A stretch of 64,000 nucleotides of DNA from Bursaphelenchus xylophilus (Eukaryota; Nematoda; Chromadorea; Rhabditida; Aphelenchoididae): assembly GCA_904066235.2 (NCBI GenBank), contig CAJFCV020000005.1:12333501-12397500 (forward strand), read 5' to 3'. Each line of letters opens with the position of its first letter. Position 1 is the first letter of the stretch. Under the pieces are notes generated by a model. The model searched no databases. It was not told where the DNA came from and saw nothing but the letters and a program-made list of their open reading frames with translations. Shown piece after piece: positions 61,198 through 64,000 of the stretch. The position numbers and the translations under genes are program-made.

Positions 61198-62823
61198 TTT
61201 CATCTCGAACACAACTTTAATCCAGAAAACATCCAAAACGAGCTCATTAATCTACCTTCAAGCTTACAGACAGTAATATGTATTATATTTTTCGACTTTT
61301 TTTCGGCTGTTTCTATGTCTTTATTGTTTTGAATTTTACAATTTCCTTCGTTTTTCACACGGTTTGTGTGCCATGTAACTTTTGCAACTAAATTTTAAAC
61401 GTATTTCTTGCCAGTTTTCTTATCGTATTACCTTTTTTTAGTTGTGTTTGCATCTCTAACCTATAATCAATGACAGAAAGTAATAATCTCGTCTCTCGTT
61501 TACACCCGGAGTTTATCTCATGACCCATTTTGGCATTTTTATTGTTATCTTTATCGTATTTCACCTTTTTTTGTTTTATTTGCTAATTTTTAATTTCCCA
61601 CAGACTGGAATAAAAATTTCAACAGCGTTAGTTTTCGACATATTTTTTCGGCAAGCTTACTAGACTGAGATTTGGACGATACCTGAGACACAGAGAGGCG
61701 CTACCACTTTTCGGGTCAGCGACAGTTCGGGTGGTGCGGCTAGGAGAAGGCTTATATAGTAGAAATAATAAATAAGATTCATCGGGTCCTAGGATAGCTA
61801 TCACCTATTTTAAAGTATTTTACATGTATTACTCAATACAAAATCGGAGCGTACTTCTCAAATCGGAGGACCACTCAAAACGTTCTTAGGGCTTTGGTAG
61901 TTCAGCCCCCCAGGAAAGGTAGGTCAAACCCCCCTTTGTTTTGTCCATTTCACACCCCCATAATGAAAAAAGTAGAATAATACAAAAAATGCAAATTTTA
62001 GTAAAATGACCCCCGGCGTTTTAGCTCAAACGCCCAGTTACCGGGGGTTTGAGCTAACTGGACTGGGGGGTTGTACTACCTTAGCCCCACGTTGTAAGCA
62101 AAAAACCTCTTGCTCAAACCAATGTTCTTTAACATGAAAGCTTAGAAAAAATCCTATCGATCATTTGAAACCAAACTGTTCTGTTTTCCTTGCTTTGCAG
62201 TCGCGTTGGAAATTTTTGTCACCAAAACTTTTATAAACATTGTGGAACAGCTCAGTGAAGACGGCTTTTTATCGAAATCTCCTTTTAAATCGGACGCTTT
62301 CAATTTTTGAATCGCACGTTGACCTGGCGAAGTAAGTATATTTTCAGACTTGTTTTTGAGAAAGAAAGTTATTTTTGAGGCGTTGGCAAGACGACAAATA
62401 GGAAATGTAGAGACAGAGAGAAAAAATACGAAGGGAAAGTGTTAATTCTAGACCACTAATTTAATAGCACCGTAAGGATTAAACTTTTGATAAAATTTGG
62501 CGCAAATTAAAGTGGGGGTGGAAATCGCCAACGGCTCAAAACTTTTTCTATTGTTGCTCGTTTTGTTATAAATTATTACCACTATTTTTTCCTTTACTCT
62601 TTTACGGACTTTGATCTGCTCAATGATCTCTCCAAAAGTTCATACAGTAATTTTGAAGGTTCAAAACATGACCCAATGACGACGCTGATTATCTGATTTA
62701 GCAATTCCATTGACGTCACTGAACTTGCTCAAGAAGATGGCTCAGCGTTTAAAATGCGACTCCAAAAACGTTTATAATGTTGAGGCGGACATAAAACTGT
62801 AACCTTAAATTTATTTTTAGACG
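61198..62823. other. 3' UTR of unc-62 and intergenic space
   Basis: AATAAA at 61609-61614 is the likely unc-62 poly(A) signal, about 410 bases after the stop. A C/G-rich patch with words such as ACCCCC and GGGGGTTTGAGC (about 61900-62090) shows inverted symmetry and may be a small repeat element. TTTTTAG at 62814-62820 ends 3 bases before the next start codon. Confidence 0.45.
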
Positions 62824-63679
62824 ATGATTCCACTATTATGCGTCTTGATCATTGCAAAATCCCTTTTTTCTTCCGCTGAAATTGTCACCTCCACAGAGCT
62901 GACGCCGGACGGGCCATCCGGGCTTCACAGCATGTTCGAGTTTGGCGAAGATGGAGTTGTGAAGCAATCGACAAAAAAGGGAAGAGTGCAAGGAGCCAGC
63001 GTGAGAGGTCGACTGCTCTGTGGGACAACACCAATGAAAGGAGTCAAGGTGAAAATCGTGGACATTGATCCGAGTTAGTTTTTATTCGGTTGTTGGTTTC
63101 TTGAGGCAAAGCAAGCCGGTTCACAGACGCAGCTGAGACATTAAAATCGCTGGTTGCGGGCGACTGTAGAAAATGGGAGAAAACGGTCAAAACAACTTTT
63201 TGTCGTTTCTTTGCTAATTCTTGATTTTCTGAAAGCATTCACGAAAAATAGAAATTTTTGGTCTCAAAATTTCGGCCTCTGCAAACCGCGAGCTAAAAAT
63301 TGCCGTAGAAAATTCTGAGCTCGTTTCTACAATCTTTATTCAGATTTTAGTGATCGTTGTACGTTAAGAAATTTTCCGGTAAAATTTAATTTTACGTTCA
63401 TTGTTTCCAGGACCGGATCTGGACGATTTACTCGGTGACGTTCTTACCGACGACGATGGCTATTTCCACGTGAGTGGAGCGACGCGAGAAGACACTAATA
63501 TCGAAGTTATGATCAAGGTCTACCACGACTGTGACGATCCTTTGCCTTGCCAACGAAAAGTTGTCTGGAAGGTGCCCCCAAAATATTACAACAACGGAAC
63601 GTTCACTGAGTGGTTCGATGTCGGCACAATTAATATGGAAATGAAATTTGTGGGAGAGGAGAGAGACTGCAGACATTGA
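62824..63679 (+). CDS. Transthyretin-like (TTR) secreted protein
   Basis: Two exons, 62824..63073 and 63411..63679, give 172 residues. The signal peptide (MIPLLCVLIIAKSLFSSAE) is followed by a linker, then the TTR-like fold: VRGRLLCGTTPMKGVKVKIV, then D-LLGDVLTDDDGYFHVSGA and IKVYHDCDD, and paired Cys (LLC, HDC, PC, DC). This large nematode family is extracellular; some members act as carriers or signals, but most are uncharacterised. The acceptor-like TTTTTAG three bases before the ATG could be a spliced-leader trans-splice site. Poly(A) signal AATAAA at 63757-63762. Confidence 0.93.
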
Positions 63680-63756
63680 GGAGAGCGGCGAGAGAAAACG
63701 GGGTTGGGAAGGCATTTTGGAGGGTGGTTTTTGGGATTTGTGCAATGTAAATATTA

Positions 63757-63762
63757 AATAAA
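63757..63762 (+). terminator. Poly(A) signal of the TTR-like gene
   Basis: AATAAA about 80 bases after the stop, followed by very A/T-rich sequence to the window end with no further gene seen. Confidence 0.65.
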
Positions 63763-64000
63763 AAATTGTAAAAATTTCAAAAAAACTTATTTTTAAAAAA
63801 ACAAATAAAAAATATCAAAAAATTCTACTTTTTTGAAAAAAATCAAACTTTCTACTTTTTTCCAACAAAAAAATTTTAATCCAAAAATTCCATTTTTTCC
63901 TTCAAGAAATCAAATTTTCCTCGAAAGCGCCCTTTCAACCAACTTGTCATTGTATTTTTACCAAAACTCCGGCGAGCGGCCCGTTTCCCCACAAAAATTC

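Overview
This is nuclear DNA from a nematode. The evidence is spliceosomal GT..AG genes with short acceptors such as TTTTCAG, a fused isocitrate lyase-malate synthase gene (an arrangement known from nematodes), a transthyretin-like secreted protein of the nematode-expanded family, and an ortholog of the TALE homeobox gene unc-62 with two alternative homeodomain exons. I cannot name the species. All gene models below were joined by hand from open frames and splice signals. Reading phase closes exactly across every junction reported.

Layout. (1) 1-5.0 kb, plus strand: two M13 (neprilysin-like) zinc metallopeptidase genes, the first cut by the window edge, with the C-terminal relic of another copy between them. 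(2) 5.6-7.4 kb and 28.0-29.7 kb: two near-identical foldback elements of about 1.76 kb, each flanked by TTAA and in opposite orientation. They bracket a 20.6 kb block. (3) Inside the block: a second foldback element (7.8-8.9 kb), a poorly coding stretch, the glyoxylate-cycle fusion gene (13.55-17.37 kb, plus), three more M13 peptidase genes on the minus strand (17.6-27.3 kb), a probable small secreted protein and several MITEs. Reversing the block would put all five peptidase genes head to tail. (4) 29.7-31.4 kb: nested inverted-repeat elements, the inner one carrying a four-exon gene for a 145-residue basic protein. (5) 31.6-36.3 kb: a pepsin-fold secreted protein that has lost the aspartic protease catalytic motifs, a broken single-exon gene, two related TA-flanked MITEs, and a Gly/Ser-rich membrane protein. 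(6) 36.3-47.9 kb: about 11.6 kb with little coding sequence but with perfect PBX-MEIS and PBX-HOX-MEIS type motifs. (7) 48.0-61.2 kb: the unc-62 ortholog, with mutually exclusive exons for the first part of the homeodomain and a tRNA-bearing foldback element in a late intron. (8) 62.8-63.7 kb: the transthyretin-like gene.

How the genes relate. The M13 enzymes all have signal peptides and intact catalytic residues, so they should be secreted peptidases. Some have GATA-type motifs upstream, which in nematodes suggests intestinal expression. The fusion gene supplies both enzymes of the glyoxylate bypass. The TALE/HOX motif cluster upstream of a TALE gene suggests auto- or cross-regulation. The most novel items are the transposon-borne spliced gene, the putative transposon-mediated inversion of the peptidase array, the degenerate pepsin, and the TALE/HOX motif cluster.
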